A stretch of DNA of 64,000 nucleotides from NCBI GenBank assembly GCA_002221725.1, contig NJFT01000042.1:62001-126000 (forward strand), read 5' to 3'. The position numbers and the translations under genes are program-made. This stretch comes from Scedosporium boydii (taxonomy: Eukaryota; Ascomycota; Sordariomycetes; Microascales; Microascaceae). How positions within the stretch are numbered: position 1 is the first letter of the stretch; each line of letters opens with the position of its first letter. Below are positions 22,718 through 36,300 of the stretch, piece by piece. Below the pieces are notes generated by a model that was given only the letters and a program-made list of their open reading frames with translations, was not told where the DNA came from and ran no database searches.

Positions 22718-25700
22718 GAAATATGATGGGATTTCCCCATAGTGGCATGACGAACTTGGATTGCAGTGTTCCTTTGAATTTGTGGGTTTGGAATGGAGCA
22801 GGGCGGTCATGCTTCCGGAAAATACTTGGCTCAAACGACTTCGTAGTTCTCCTCCTTTTGTTTCCCGTTTATTTTCCTGTTTCGTTTCTTTACTTTTGTT
22901 CATCGACTCGCATTACCTTCTCCTCGTTTGGGCGTCTAGTAGACCAATATATAGGGGACATGACTTTATGATATGGCACGCCTGTTCAACGCCATAATGT
23001 CAAACTTGTTATACAGCTGATATTCACTTTCTTCCTTCGGGGCGCATGTGTGAGCCTCTGTGTGCCTGTTGGTGTGTGTGTTTTTTCCTATCTAGTGATT
23101 ACTTGCGAACCGTCTTTCCATATGTTTACATCGTGAAGACGCGTCGCATGGCTGATTTGGTTGAATTTGTTTTTCCACTTCGTTATTTTCGTTGTTTTTC
23201 TTTTAACGGCTGAGGATGCCGGTCCGACTCCCATCGTTCCGGATACATCCAACAGACGGGCCGGAACTCGCTAGTCCGAACCGGCCGGCGGGTATCTTCG
23301 AATCACGGTAACACAAGAGGCCAAGTTCGGAACCAGAAAATTCGGCTCCACGGTTCACAAGTATGGTTCGCGGTGCGGATGCCGAAGCTTAATATGACGC
23401 GGCGAAGGAAGGTTTGGTACACTTTCGACTGTTTGTAAACAGCTCAAGTTTCAGTTATCCGTCGATGCAAAGACCCTCCTTGTTTATACACTGCTCTCAC
23501 ATCCTTGGTTCCCCTCTTTTGGTTGATCCCGTTTACACCGGCGAGTAGAACCCGGGCCTCGCCGATCCACGGTCCGATGTGTTCGAAATGCGAGAAAAGG
23601 AGTTTAAACAGGATCTGGCTGAGGGCCAATATCAGAGCTTGTATTATTAAATATGGGTGGTGATAGACACCCTCTAAACTACCGAAAAAATAAGCTCTTT
23701 CTTTACTGAGGAATATGTTCCGTCCTCTATTACCTTGACTCTGCCATATCTGGGCAATATTGAAGCTCCTTCCCGCCGCTTTGAAACAAGGTTCCCTTTG
23801 CGCGGAAAGGAAGGGGGGTGTGTATTCCCACTTTATACCAAACCCTCTCGAAACTGGGTTTCCATGCACGGCTGCTACTCCAGAAGTTCATGCCCCTCAT
23901 AACCAGGTTTGAGAAGAAAAAGAAAAGTTAGCAATATACCATAATTTGACATCTAATATCCAATAATAAATCTCAATGGCGGTGTCAAAACATCCAGCTC
24001 TTAAAATGCCAAATCTCGTGTTCCGGGTCATCATCTTCTCGGGAAGTAGGGAAGCTGCTCAAGACTTCCTGCTCCATTGCTTCGCCTTTCTCTATTTTTA
24101 GAGGCAAAGTATCAGTGATGTGGACTCTCCGCCAGAGCGTTACATGTTGCTTCACCGAACAAGATATTTCGGGACACCGACACTTCTGGTTCTCGGGTTT
24201 TCCCCCCTCCTCTCGACTAAGCCCCCTCCCAAGTTTCCAAAACAGGGGGTCGGGAGACAGCTCACTCCGTACGATTAGGTATTGAGGGAAAGAAGGGAAG
24301 CGGGGCGGGGTGTCTGTGGTTGGGAAGTTGCTGCAAAGAATATCCCATTGTAACCTTTAATACGCCGTATTATAGACGCCACTGCGCACAAACGTCGCCG
24401 ATCTGCGAATGCCACTTCAAGGTATCAGTACTTCGCAGACCCTCTTCTTGGGGGAGGGGGGTAGAAAGAAGAAGAGGATTCGGAGTGAGAGCGAAGGGAA
24501 CCAAGAATCCTGATTCTGCCCAGGGAGACGGTGCCGCGGTCCAAGGGGGCCAAGCAGGCAGGCAGGAGCGCAGCTGGCTCTGGGCACCAAAATATTCTAA
24601 TGCCGTGGGATTTGTATCAGATTTCTTCCCCGCTTCGACGAGTTACAGAGTTATCACCTCCTGGAGAAGAAGGGACCAAGGGCTCTTTTTACTTCGTCGG
24701 GTTTTATTTGGAATTTGCTGAGGGGGAATGGGGGAAAAGAGCAGTTTCCGCTCATCCCTGTTACCGCCCAGGGGCCAGAGAACAGGCACAGCCCAGAATT
24801 CTCTGGCTAATTTACCCTGCTGCTCGTGTGTCGTCATCCTTTGGCCCCAATCATGATCGCGAGCAATACATCACCGGCTCCAGGGGTTCCATTAAGATCA
24901 ATTGCTTCATAGTCCCAGGTGGTTCCGATATAACACTCCTATGGCTACAAGAATACTGAGTATAACGAAGGGGACCAGGCCTGGTCTAGAAGCCTCAGTT
25001 GAACTAAGAGCTGTGGCAGCCAAGGAGCTACTGAGATGGGTTATCCTCTTTTCATACCATCTCCTATCTCATGTGAGCATCGAATGGGGGAATCCAACAG
25101 CCAGAAATTGCGGCTGTGCGATTAATACTTCGTACCATACTAATAATATTGCGTCGTCGTTCTAGTCCGACCACTTTCCTAGCCCGAATAGTACTTCGTA
25201 CGTCATGACAATCGTCTACAACGTAGAATGTTGAGCTATGAATAGTTCTGTACAAAGCGGTTTAGGCCGGTAACTCTTTGCCAGGCTAATTAAATTGGCG
25301 TTAAGGGCTTGGACGAGATTAACCAGTTCGCCTGAAGTTTGTGGATGCCCTACGAAATCTAGTAGATGGAACAGGAAGAGCGGTCTGGTGAGCTTGGGCG
25401 TATTACCGTTTGGTCAACCAACTAAAACGACGAAGTACTCAGCCAGTTGATCGATGTGGTATAGCTACTAACCGGCTATGTAGGCGTTCAAGTTCAAGCA
25501 CCGTGATCGAGCCTGTCAGCTGAGTCTTGAGGGAGATCTTGATCGCCGTTACTCATTCGACAAGCCACCTTCACGTCGTACATGTACATCAAATGATTGA
25601 TGGAAACTACAATGATCAATCAAATCGAAGATTGAGGATCTTTGATTGATACCAATGTATCGAGGTACGCACGAGTTGGGGAGCTGCTCCAAGCTCCATT

Positions 25701-26025
25701 GTCCCTACTTCCTACGCAGGTACGAAGTAATGAATATTACTATTCGTGGGCACCAGATGCAGCTTCTCTTAGCGTCCCCAACGATCTGGCTGGCTGGGTT
25801 TTGAAGTATTGATGGGGTGTACACAGGTACACTACAAAGGCTCCAGCTAATACCTACTGAAGTAGGAAGTAATCATTCGTAGAACCCTGAGCCTCGCTAG
25901 TCTCCCCAAATCCTTTGATCTTCAAGGCAGCTGCGCTGGAATGTTCGTTCAGCCGGTCTGTTCCGGTCAAGGTTAGCCTACGGAGGCCCAAGTATGAAGT
26001 ACTTCGTAGGCCATGGCAGGACCTT

Positions 26026-26063
26026 CCCCCCCCCCCCCAAAAGAAAAGAAAAGAAAAGAAAAC
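26026..26063 (+). repeat. Poly-C tract followed by AAAAG microsatellite
   Basis: About 13 C residues (26026-26038) are followed by four or five AAAAG units. A second C run (26519-26532) has the same ACCTTC 5' flank. Confidence 0.85.
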
Positions 26064-26518
26064 GGCTCCTGCTGCGTAACAACGGGACGCATAGAATTTT
26101 CCCTTCGCTCTCGTCCACCCGACTGGACAGTCTTATACGAAGTAGCTCGCTCCGTCTCCTCGATCTGGTTCATCATCAGCTGGCTCTCATAAAATGCTAT
26201 CCGCGATTCGCCCTCCCATTTGCCCTTGGGCTGCATTGCGCTAATGCACTTCGTTAGTAGCGGATTCTGAGACAATGAGTTTGGAGTATAGTGTCCAAGT
26301 ACACTTGCCTGGTCGTGTACTTTTATCCTGCTCAACACTAGCGTGGTACCGAGAACCTGGTCTCTAAAATCTTCGCCAGTGCTGCATGCACTAGGGAGGA
26401 GTGGCTCTTGTCGATCTTCAGAACCGGGGCGAATGGAAGGAAAAAAAAAAAAGCTCAATATTCCCGGATCACCATGCTTTCGCAGATGAGGATGCCCCGC
26501 ACTTTAATTCCAGACCTT

Positions 26519-26532
26519 CCCCCCCCCCCCCC
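26519..26532 (+). repeat. Poly-C tract
   Basis: A run of 14 C residues preceded by GACCTT, matching the flank of the tract at 26026. Its minus strand is a G run. Confidence 0.9.
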
Positions 26533-28107
26533 AGAATCTTTATGGTCTGGATTGGACCAGACGCTTCCAAAATGTAGAGGTACATTGCCCACTTATTTTC
26601 TCAACTTACAGCCTCAAATCTGTTAAAGTAGTTGTAGCTCTTCTGCTGGCAACTCATCCACTGCTCCGAATTGCATCCTCCGAGCGTCTCCAAATGGGTT
26701 TTGGTGTGAAAACCCTAGTTAAGAGTGACCACCAGGGTACCCATGCCCTTCCTACGAAGTATCCCTCCGGCAGGCGAGTGAATCCGCAACAAGACGCCTC
26801 CGATTTTGAAACTCCAACCTGCCGAATCCTTCCCGAAGACTAATACCGCCGAGCTGGTTAGGTACCCCCTCGCACCCGCACTCGCACTCACGCTTCACAC
26901 ACTTTGCCTCCTCTACTTCGTAGTCTCTGTGGGTTTGTAGTTTTGGAATACACCTCAATGCATGAAATCTTGGTTTCTTAGCATATGCAGGCCTGCCCTA
27001 TGCTCCACAAAGTTGGCCTCCTTGTTGCAGGACCTGAGATTGCCAGTACCAATAGTACTACTTTGGAGTATGGTAGACAGGCACCACGACTCCTCGCGTT
27101 GTGGCTACTTGAGGGCACTACCCCAGTCTCAACCTGTACCTGCTTCGTTTCTTCACCGGTTGAATAGTGATATCCTTGATCCTTTTTTACCCCCTCCAGA
27201 GAGTCTCTTCTCTAAGTCTCAACATTGATGCCCAACGAGCTTCGACAATGCATAGTATCCTCCTTTCAAATCTTAACAGCCCCCAATTCGGCGCTTTCGA
27301 CTTGAAAGAGCATAGCGTCTTGGGGAGTGCAACCCGTTACCAGAAAACGAGCATATCTTCCTACTATTCGTCGTACCATCTCCTGGGTCCTAAAGCCGGC
27401 TTTCGGAGGAGAGACAAATCACCCGCTCTTCTTCCCACGTCCAATTTTAGCTCATCAGGAGGAGACGAAAGTGATGTGTAGAGTGCTGAAATCCACCTGA
27501 CTTCGGAGGTTTTCACGCCTAGCGTGTGGAACGGAATTCTCGGTACCTTGCCGAGGTAAGCATTTGTATGTTTTCTTCAATAATACAATTGTAGGATCTT
27601 AACCAAGCCTCGCCCGTAGTAATCACGTACTTCGTACATCCTCTCTCATGTTGTAAAACACGTGGGTAAGAACAAAGCCAACTGCTCTGGAAAGGAATCG
27701 TCCTCACCTCGCTTCTCCCTGCACCAGAAAAAAACAGACAATGACGGAAGGCAGCGCGATGAATCAAAATACCCAGAAAAAAGATGGAAAAGAAAAAAAG
27801 ATCAGCACCAATGCATGAGTAGTGTACTTCCGCAAAACGCCAAATATCCTCTTGCCCGTGGGGACCATCTCCCGTTTCTGCTCTAGTAGATGACTTGGTT
27901 GTCTAACATAAAATCATGTTCGTTCCCCGGCCTTTTTGTCCCTTCGTGAACCCACTAGGCAAAGCTCGAGCCTACCTGAGGCGAAACTGGGAAATAACAG
28001 GATAATTTACGCCTCGACTCCCCAAACAATGCTGCAACTCCACTCGCCGCTCGACTTCCAAAGTCGGAAGCGCAATATCAACTAGCTGGTCCATAGCGTA
28101 TGCATTG

Positions 28108-28133
28108 CACACGCACACGCACACACACACACC
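28108..28133 (+). repeat. CA/CACACG microsatellite
   Basis: Alternating CA with two interspersed CG dinucleotides. It is intergenic. Confidence 0.85.
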
Positions 28134-28389
28134 ACAGACCAGGTGCCCAAAGTCAAGGAAATAGAGGGTGGGAGGGTCAGCTCTCACTTTCCCGTAATTT
28201 AGTGCAATCCATTCCATTCGGGGTATCATCTCTCGTATCCACGTAGCAAAATTTCTCCATCAGATCAGACCTTTCGAGGGGGGAAAACGGAAAGAAAAAG
28301 GAAAAGAGAAATCACAAAAGAAACTGATCATGCCCAGGCAAGACCATTGAAGCGACACAACAGCCGAGCGTAAATGAGCGGGGACAACA

Positions 28390-28415
28390 AAGAAGAAGAA
28401 GAAGAAGAAGAAGAA
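28390..28415 (+). repeat. AAG microsatellite
   Basis: Eight AAG units followed by A-rich sequence, in the 3' flank of the Gln-rich gene. Confidence 0.85.
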
Positions 28416-28996
28416 AAGAAAAAAAATATTACGAGGCCTGCCTCACCAGAACCTAAAATAGACACCGGATGTAGGAAAACGGAAGCGGCGGCTGCCATAC
28501 CGAGGCATTGGAGCGATGAGCCCAGTGCCGCTTGAGATCTTATCGTGGAGAGTGGATCATGGAGGAACAAACGGAGGGCCCGACAAGCGAAGGAAGTAGG
28601 GAGTGAACTAAAACTGCATGTCCTCCGTGCGGTCTTTTCTTAAGACTCGCTGCGAGATCCAAGGGAAGAATGTGGAAGAGAACATCCTGCGACGTTAGGA
28701 CACTTCCTTAATGAGGATGTTGCTGCAAAGCAATAAACAGGTCCGGGAAGGGAGGACTGGCATGCTTCACCAGAAGAAACATGACCTTGCTTAGAGGATC
28801 AGACCAGTCACAACTCCTCGAGCGAGGGCTCTCTGTATCGGGGAACTTGAGTGCCAGACCGGGGAAGTCCGAGGCGAATGCACAATGAATAGATCGGTGA
28901 ACTACCGGTGTGCATCCACGACTCGAGCAACATCCAGAAACCCCTCCTTTTCAACGGCGAGTAAATTTAAGGGGATGGTTGATGGAAGACCTCCGT

Positions 28997-30368
28997 TTAT
29001 GACCCGCCGCTCGGACCAGCCTCATCTCCAGATTCGCAAAGATCGAGGCATTCGGTGAGCACTGGGCGCAGCAATTTGTCAGTCACTCTAATAATCCTCG
29101 AACAAATCTTTCGCTTGCTACCCCCAAACGAGCGCATAATAGTCGATGCACACACTTACCCGTAATGATTTGCTCCTCCCAAACCCCATACTGGTAGTCC
29201 ACGAGCCCATGCCTCTCAATGCCGTCGCAAAGCCGGACGAGTTCCTTTCCCATCTTTTCTAAATCGTCCTTGGATAGTAGGCTGTCGGCTCCCCGAGGTT
29301 TTTGTTCCGACTCCGTCATGTCTTTCTGCTTCTGGAACAGCCCCAGCCATGCATGGTTGAAGTTGTTCCACAGTTTGAGCCGATCTGCATGGAGGGTTCG
29401 GTCGTCGACATTGAGGCCTGCCAATCATAGGTTGCATCCTGGTTAGTTTGGCGAACAGACAATGGTTTTTTGGAGGGCAAAGACAGATCATGGACTGATA
29501 GGGGTGCATGCAGCGAAGTGGGATGTGCCTGCATGTGGCCCATGCATTGCATGTACACTACCAAAAAGGTAGTGATGGTGAGTGACAGAAATTGTAACAT
29601 ACCCAAATCCACAACTTGTGTCAACAGCCAATTAGATACTCCCAAAAGTGTCTCACTTGCCCTTTTCAAGGATCCACTCCGAATATCCTGAAATACGGTT
29701 GCCAGTCGGGTTTGGTAGTCGGCCCACCGCTCTTCCAGTCCTGGTCCTGCTGTTGCATAGTCAGATTCCTCAACACCGACACTTGCTGTTGTAGCTTGGG
29801 AGCTCCCTAATCCTGCTCCAACCGAAGGCACTGCACCCGAGAAAGTTGGCATTTGCTGTTGTTGCTGGTACGCACTCGAGGACTGGGCAGCTGGTAGAGC
29901 GGACGCTGTGGCTCCCGAACCAGTATCTGATTGGAAGTATTGGGGCACTTCGCTGGGCATCATCGACATGGCTCCACCCTGGCGACCTTGGAATTGCTGG
30001 GATGTGTCGTAGGGATTCTGGGCGCCCGTCTGGCTGACTGGATACATCATGTTGGGGTTATAAGCTCCGAACGTCTGCTGCTGTCGCGTATCATGGCTGT
30101 AATCCGCTGACTGGTATGGCATAGTGGCCTGGGAGAGGCCCGTTCCGGGGAAGGCTGACGCCGAATCCTGATAGTATCCACCATAACCACTCGTTCCACC
30201 CAGTCCACGAGTCGCTGACGTGTTGAGCGGCGCTGGCCGAAACCGCTCAGTCGCACTGCCTGCCATGTTGCGCCGAGATTGCTGGGGGTCTTGTAATGGA
30301 TATCGGGGGTTGTTTACGCCGTGAACAGGCGGTTCATTCTGCCTCCTACGATTATGGGGGTCGTCCAT
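28997..30368 (-). CDS. Conserved Gln-rich fungal protein of unknown function
   Basis: Three exons (29603-30368, 29160-29417, 28997-29061) join in frame to 362 residues. The first 215 residues are disordered and rich in Gln, Ser, Gly, Tyr and Pro (for example SSAYQQQQQMPTF). The C-terminal 145 residues are well ordered and charged, with WADYQTRLATVFQDIRSGSL, LWNNFNHAWLGLFQKQKDM and RLCDGIERHGLVDYQYGVWE, then VLTECLDLCESGDE. This helical block looks conserved in filamentous ascomycetes, but I do not recognise a characterised homologue. The disordered N-terminus resembles prion-like or transcription-coactivator regions, which is inference. The gene stands alone in 16.5 kb of gene-poor DNA. CACGTG at 30603-30608 lies about 235 bp upstream of the ATG. 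An alternative internal start is the Met of MAGSATERF (about residue 35). Confidence 0.85.
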
Positions 30369-33340
30369 CCCCCGCGGAGCTTCGAGTTTCCGAAGCTTGT
30401 ATCGGTATGCAAACCCCGAGCGTATGTGTCAGCCGTGAGAGACAATCAGACACCCAACTAAATCAAGGGGGGCGTCGTGGTTTGAATAATGCCGATTGCG
30501 CAGACTCCAACGAGGGCCGCCGGTCGAGTAGAGGCTTCGCAAGAGTCGTAAGGTGGCTCGAGAATGACGCCGCTCCTAAGTAGTCGACAGATAGTCGGCG
30601 CTCACGTGTGATTTCAAAAGATACCCGTACCTCCGCCGAAGAAAGAAAGAGGGCGCAAGGATATGTGGGAGAAACGCCCTGGCTAGACTTCGCCAGGAGA
30701 AAGACGCCTGCTCGATCAAACAATGGAGGCGACGAGAGATGCTAGTCAAGGAATCGAGTCAGAGGCTCGTCGCGAAGTGCGCGCGAGGGAGAAGGCCAAA
30801 AAAATATCGAGAAAAAAATTGCGGGAAGTTAAAGTCGAAACGATGTTTAGTCGGTGTGGTGGGGGGGAGACCCAGGGATATATCGAGTAAAAGTCCGGCT
30901 GTCGAGATCGGGTGCAACCTTAGTCAGGGGTGCCTCTGGCTCTAAGTCTGGAGAAGAGAAGAATGGTCGGGCGCAAGTTAGTTTATATGACAAGGCGCCG
31001 CCTCTTCTCAGGAACAGCAAGAGGTTGAAGGACAGATGGGGTAGGGCCTAGCCGACCGAATGACCTATCCACACGAAGTGGAGGTAGCCGTCGTATTTAA
31101 AACGTCCTCCCACAAACTCGCACACCGTGCTAAGATATCCCTAGCGCCACTTATGGTCCAGATAGTGTCTCTTTGGAGGCTGACCGATATTGGTGCCTTG
31201 TGGGATAGCTTTAAATTCTCCGTCAGATGGGGTCACACCATCCCCGGGCGTAATCTGTCGTAGGACTACTGTAGAAGGAGAGAGAGACGACTTCCTGATC
31301 AGACCGTGCACCGAGGTGGTAGTTTTCCACTATATCGATGGGTCCCTGGTCCGGCTATTGTCGTGATAGTCGTGAGGATGCGACGACGGCTGAACTGGCT
31401 GCAGCGGATGGCAGGTTTCGAGCAGCTTCTAAGGCCCCAGACCACCGGGGATTTGAGCAACGCACACGGGAGAGCAGATATAAATCGTAAAAGGTAAGGA
31501 AGCTAATGGTTGTGGAAAAGGATATGACGGTGGAACGAAAGTGGAGAGGCTAGTGGGATGCCGAAAGTTGTAGTGTAGGCGTGAGAAAGGGAAAAGCTTC
31601 TTATTATAAGTCTCGTTCATGGGTTACTGCAGGTTAGGCAAGATGCGAAATATTTGTGGGAGAGCGATGTCGAAGGACTGAAGGGGATTAAGAGTCAACA
31701 GATTAGTCCGCGTAGATGTAGGATGTAAATGAAACGGATCTCGTCCGGGTGGAGTGAAGGCGAAGAGGGCTACCGGGGGAAGAAAAGGAAAAAAAAAGAA
31801 GAAGAGAGGATGATCGAGTGCGCTGGAATGGTACTAGCAATCTCCACCATCGATGCACGACGAGTCGACAAAACTCGATATTACTCGTAGGGCAAGATGG
31901 CAAACCATGCGATTAGGCGAAGGTTGCAGTAGTGTAGTCGCGCAGTCTGTGTTGTAAGGTGGAGGAGCGCATGCGTTGTGTGTTGATGGAAATCAGAGGG
32001 GAGGGGTGTCTTGGTGTGGGTGTGGATCGAAGGCGGGGAGGGGGGCGAGTCTGGATGGCTCCTTCAGGGTACGGAAGAATATGGAAAGAAGCTACGATTT
32101 GGGCTTGGCCCAGCCTAGGACCAGGAAGGAAGGGGGGAAAAGGAAGCATGGAAGACCTTGGCTTGTCCATGACAAGGCAGGAACGAAGCCAGACATGTTG
32201 CGCTTGTATACTGTACATCAATGAACGAAGTACATATGGACAGCCAGAGAGATCAACAGTAGTGTACACGACAGCAGGGGAAGGTTCTAGGGGTGGCCTG
32301 GCTTTAGATAATGCGGGTAAGGAAGGAGCAGAGAACATAATATCCGCGCTGGAGTGGACCAGGCAGGGTCATAGCAGGGAAGGCAGATCAGAGCTGGCTG
32401 GCTTAAAACCCGAACCGCCCAACAGCACGATAATCCTTACACGCTGCTGTACGTAAGGTGATACGTACAAGTACATCGAGTAGACTTCTGTCGATGCAAG
32501 CAGGCGGGGCCCTAGCATGGCATGTGGGAGGAACATGGAAGGCCTTGACACTTGCCGAATGGGATAGGATGGGGAAAAATGGGCAGGAGGGACTAGTAGC
32601 GAATTTGTGGAGCTGTGAGTGTGTCATGAATGTAGTGTAAGTGCAAAGACCACAAAGTGCAGAATGCAAGAGTGCAGGAACCAGGCATGTGCAGCTGCAA
32701 TGCATGAGGATGAGCCCCCTTCTCTTCCCCTCCATGTCACTCACTCCTCGAGAACATTGCGAGACGCTGTTTCGAGGTATGGGCTACTGTAACACTGGAT
32801 CTGTGATGCACATAGAACAACGTATGAAAATCGACGTACCACTTACCTGCCCCCCTGGGGCTAGCCTAGTTTTATTGCGTGTTGTGAGAGCAGCCGACTC
32901 GAGCGGGGCGGGCGCTTTGGCCTGGCTTAAGATTGATTTGATCGTTTTGACGTGTTGCGGTGGTCTTGTGGACTGGCGATTTGCAAGACAATCCAGCGCT
33001 GGACAGAATGCTAGTGGGTAATAGTGGTGGCTGATTTCATTCCTAGCGGTCTTGGCTCATATTAGTCGAAACCTCCCATTACTTGAAGCGTGGCGTTTTG
33101 GTTTGGCAGAGACTTCATTGCTCAATGTTGCAGACGGGAGGGTGCTACTCGATGGTGTTGTGCAGTGCAAGATGTGGAGGATCTGCCGTCAATGTTGTCT
33201 CTATATTGTACAGGTACAACAGGTACAAGGTTCAATGTCTGTAGATGAGGGTCGGGAAGGCACATTGGGGCTCTTCTCCTACCGGGTGATAGTCTAATCA
33301 GCAGCCGGGCGATTGAGAAGTCCGCCGGGCTATTTCCTCA

Positions 33341-36300
33341 TACGAAGTACATACCCATATATCTGCGCTAAGGAAGTAGCGGCTTTGACGACTAAGGTGG
33401 GGGGACAGGAGAGCTTGTTGGATAGCCGTGGCGAAAAAAGCGCGATGGTGAGTATAGTGAACGCATACAGCCGTCCTGATGGAGGGCGTGCTTACAGGGC
33501 CGGGGCAGGTGCGTGGGGAGTAAAATGGATATCATGAATGACTTGGCGAGATGAAGAAGGAGAAACAGGATCACTTACCGTGATGGGGCGTGGTCGGATG
33601 ATGCAAGTAGACGAGTCCGGGATGCGCAAACAAGAAGGGCCGTCAAAGGGTAGAAATACAAGGGAACGAAACAAAAAAGTTAGAAATTCTGGTAATCTAG
33701 CATTGATGCGAACTGCTGTGGAGCTTGACCGAGATCAAATGCTGGTGAGGTGGATCAATCCAACAGGGTCACGACGTTTCTCCTTACTACCTGGCGTGAT
33801 CGCCTCTGTGGCTGGCGACCCAGCGTTCGTTGATAACTTAAAAATAAGTTTGGCTCAGAGTAATCGAACTGAGGACAAGCTAACCCCTGCTTCGGAACGA
33901 GGTCGCGTGGTTAGAGTGGATCTGAGCTATTCTGGTGGAGGGGAAAGGATTTGGCACAACCTCTTGTAAGTTGGCGCAAAGTGACCACAGGGGTCAAAAT
34001 GATCTTTTGGTTTGGAGATTTGGGGAGTGACAAGTGACCTCTGCCGACAATGGCTCCCTCCGGCAGTGGAGGAGGGCATCAATTAGATCGGGGCCGTCGG
34101 CCTATCCTGGTCGATTTAATCCATTTCCTTCTGCTGTCTTCCTGCTTTGGTATTGATACGCACAAGAATCCTAGGCAGGGTCAAATCGATCAACTTCCAA
34201 ACCCCCTTGCTTAATAACTTGAAGTGGCATGTTTCGTATACACAGGTAACTTAAGGCATATTCAAAGATATGACGTTCTAGTTTCTTGTGTTTTATTTCT
34301 ACCATGGCAACGTCAGAGCCCAGCCGGGGACAGACACAACGGCCTGGCCGGTGTAAGAGAAGGTGGTGAGTTCACTGTTGTAAACCAGCCATGACCAGAC
34401 CACGTCTACCGCATGATGGCAGATTTAAGGGGCGTGCCGGCTCTGACTTCGTACGGTTCCATTTCTGGCTCCTGTTCACCCACAATGCCATGTGGTTCGG
34501 CTCGTTTTGGTTTTCTGAGGTAGCCTTTCTCTTGTTGCGCCTAAACTTTAAACTTGGCTGCGACAAAAGGGCTGGACCAGCGATCCATGCCCATCCAAAC
34601 ATGAACCAGCCAGGCATTATTTGAACATCAGATTCAGAACAACCACAGCACACGGGCAGAAGGGTTCGGCCTAAATTCGGCTGCTACTATTACAATCTCC
34701 GACATGTAACATCGCATGTGCGTAAATGGATGTTTTGGTGCTTTTTGCCTGGTCCGTCAAGGCTGGCAGCCGGGGAAGCCGATGGTGTTGAGGTGGGGAT
34801 TGGAGTTGCTGCGACCAAGACGCGAACCTCACCTCCACTCTTCCGGACTACTTCGTAGCATCCAGTGTTCTAGAAAGAGTCGCGAAGCCGTGGAGCGTAA
34901 CAGCTCTAGGATAGTACGAGACACGCGCTACTTCGCCCGGTAGGGACATTCGGTACCTGCCATTTCTAGCTTGGTGTGCTAAACGGAAAAGTGGCCCTCT
35001 CCCGAGACACTGCAACTAAGAAATCCCAGAAGCTGCCTCTCAGCTCCTTGTTATCTGGCTTGTAGGGTAGTAAGTAATACGAAGCAGCCGTGTTGGCCCC
35101 ATTCAGTATCACCATCAGCATAATCATGGAAGATGTCGGGGACGTCGGTGATCTAAAAGCGGCCCGCGGTGTCTAAGTCGCAAGCGCAACTCCACCAGCA
35201 TTCCTGATGGGTGGACCTCTCGTCACGATAATAATTTAGGCGAATGAAGGGTCACGAGAATAGATACGAACGATTATTCGATATCTCGCGATCCACTTAG
35301 TCCTGCGCGAAATATCGTGTTCGAGGATTGGGGGAAGATGGATGCAGCTTGGATGTAGCTGGATGATTCACTGACTGCCCGCTTCTCGGACGGCATTGGG
35401 CTGGGCTAGTGCACCCTCCCTCCCATTCCCATGCAAGACAGATGGCCCACATCCTCTTTTCCCCGATGTCAAGTGTCAGAGGCCGGGCAACTGCGGCGAG
35501 ATAATTTCTCCGCGCGCACGTTTGCTCCTGCGACCGTCAAACAGCTATCAACAAGACCCGAACGACGAAGTGGTCGAAATACTTGAAGACACTGAGGTGG
35601 AAAACGACAGGGGATCCTGACACTGAATGATCCAAGAAAAGAATTACAAAATTGGAGGGTCGAGGAATAAACAGGGGAGGTCTCTCTTAACCTCCGATGC
35701 CTGAGGGGGGTGTCCTGGCCAGGGGAACCAGCAATCAAAGAAGTCGAGGGAATTTTTTTCAAAAAAATGCTGCCACTCCCCCCAGCTTGCGTAATGATTA
35801 GGAGCCAAAGTACCAGTACTCGGGCAGAGGGCAAAGAAGCCTAGAAGATGAGAGGATGATGGCGGGGGTCTCTGTGTTGTTTAAAATAAGAACCTTGAAC
35901 CATGTCGGCAGGCAGGGGAAATCGAAGTTCGAATGGAGTGTCGTCGAAAGAAGCCGAGTATCCCTTAGCCAAAATGACCGGGGTTCTGGCTCCAATGAAA
36001 CACGACGACCCATCAATGGCATGGGGTGGGCTTGGTATCGAGGTACCTCGGTACATCATACATTAGCTCATCGAAACAGTTGCCCCTTCCCCATGTATTC
36101 TCCGGTGGGAGCAAATGGTAACAGTTGTACACAGGTAACTTCGTACTTGTACGAAGCAAGGCAAGAAGGGTGTGACCCTGGAACTCAAGGATAGTATGTC
36201 CAGTGTGGTGTAGTACAAGTCCAGCTGACAGTATATGCGGAGGAGCAGAATAAGCTGCAACGAAGGTCCATTTGATTTAGATCAAAAATGTCAATGGGAA

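Larger units (their letters stand above)
25126..27636. repeat. Dispersed TACGAAGTA motif, cluster 1 (8 copies)
   Basis: Exact copies, either orientation, start at 25126, 25192, 25721, 26000, 26136, 26753, 26914 and 27628. Many extend to GTACGAAGTAC, a GTAC/GTAC stem with a 3-nt GAA centre. Near-copies with one mismatch are also present, for example at 22849 and 24440. None lies in a supported coding sequence. Confidence 0.8.
22718..28996. other. Gene-poor interval rich in spaced GTAC palindromes
   Basis: In this 6.3 kb, starting with the CNB1 3' UTR, I cannot support any gene. Open frames up to about 160 codons exist on both strands (for example 23444-23869, 24320-24959, 25973-26458) but show no family motif and no C/G third-position bias. 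Eight exact copies of TACGAAGTA or its complement lie between 25126 and 27636. Two poly-C tracts, a CA microsatellite and an AAG microsatellite are also present. No transposon termini or reverse-transcriptase motifs were recognised. Confidence 0.55.

Noticed and set aside
23444..23869. Minus-strand frame of 141 codons in the gene-poor block
   Set aside because: No recognisable motif and no codon bias like neighbouring genes. Frames of this length are expected by chance.
24320..24959. Two overlapping plus-strand frames of 133 and 142 codons
   Set aside because: They overlap in different frames, have no motifs, and have no supporting splice structure.
25973..26458. Minus-strand frame of 161 codons
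   Set aside because: It reads through the poly-C and AAAAG tracts as Gly and Phe runs. It is probably a low-complexity artefact.
31959..32456. Plus-strand frame of 165 codons
   Set aside because: It has no family motif, and a minus-strand frame of similar length overlaps it.
33538..33969. Plus-strand frame of 143 codons
   Set aside because: The composition is not protein-like by codon use, and I recognise no domain.
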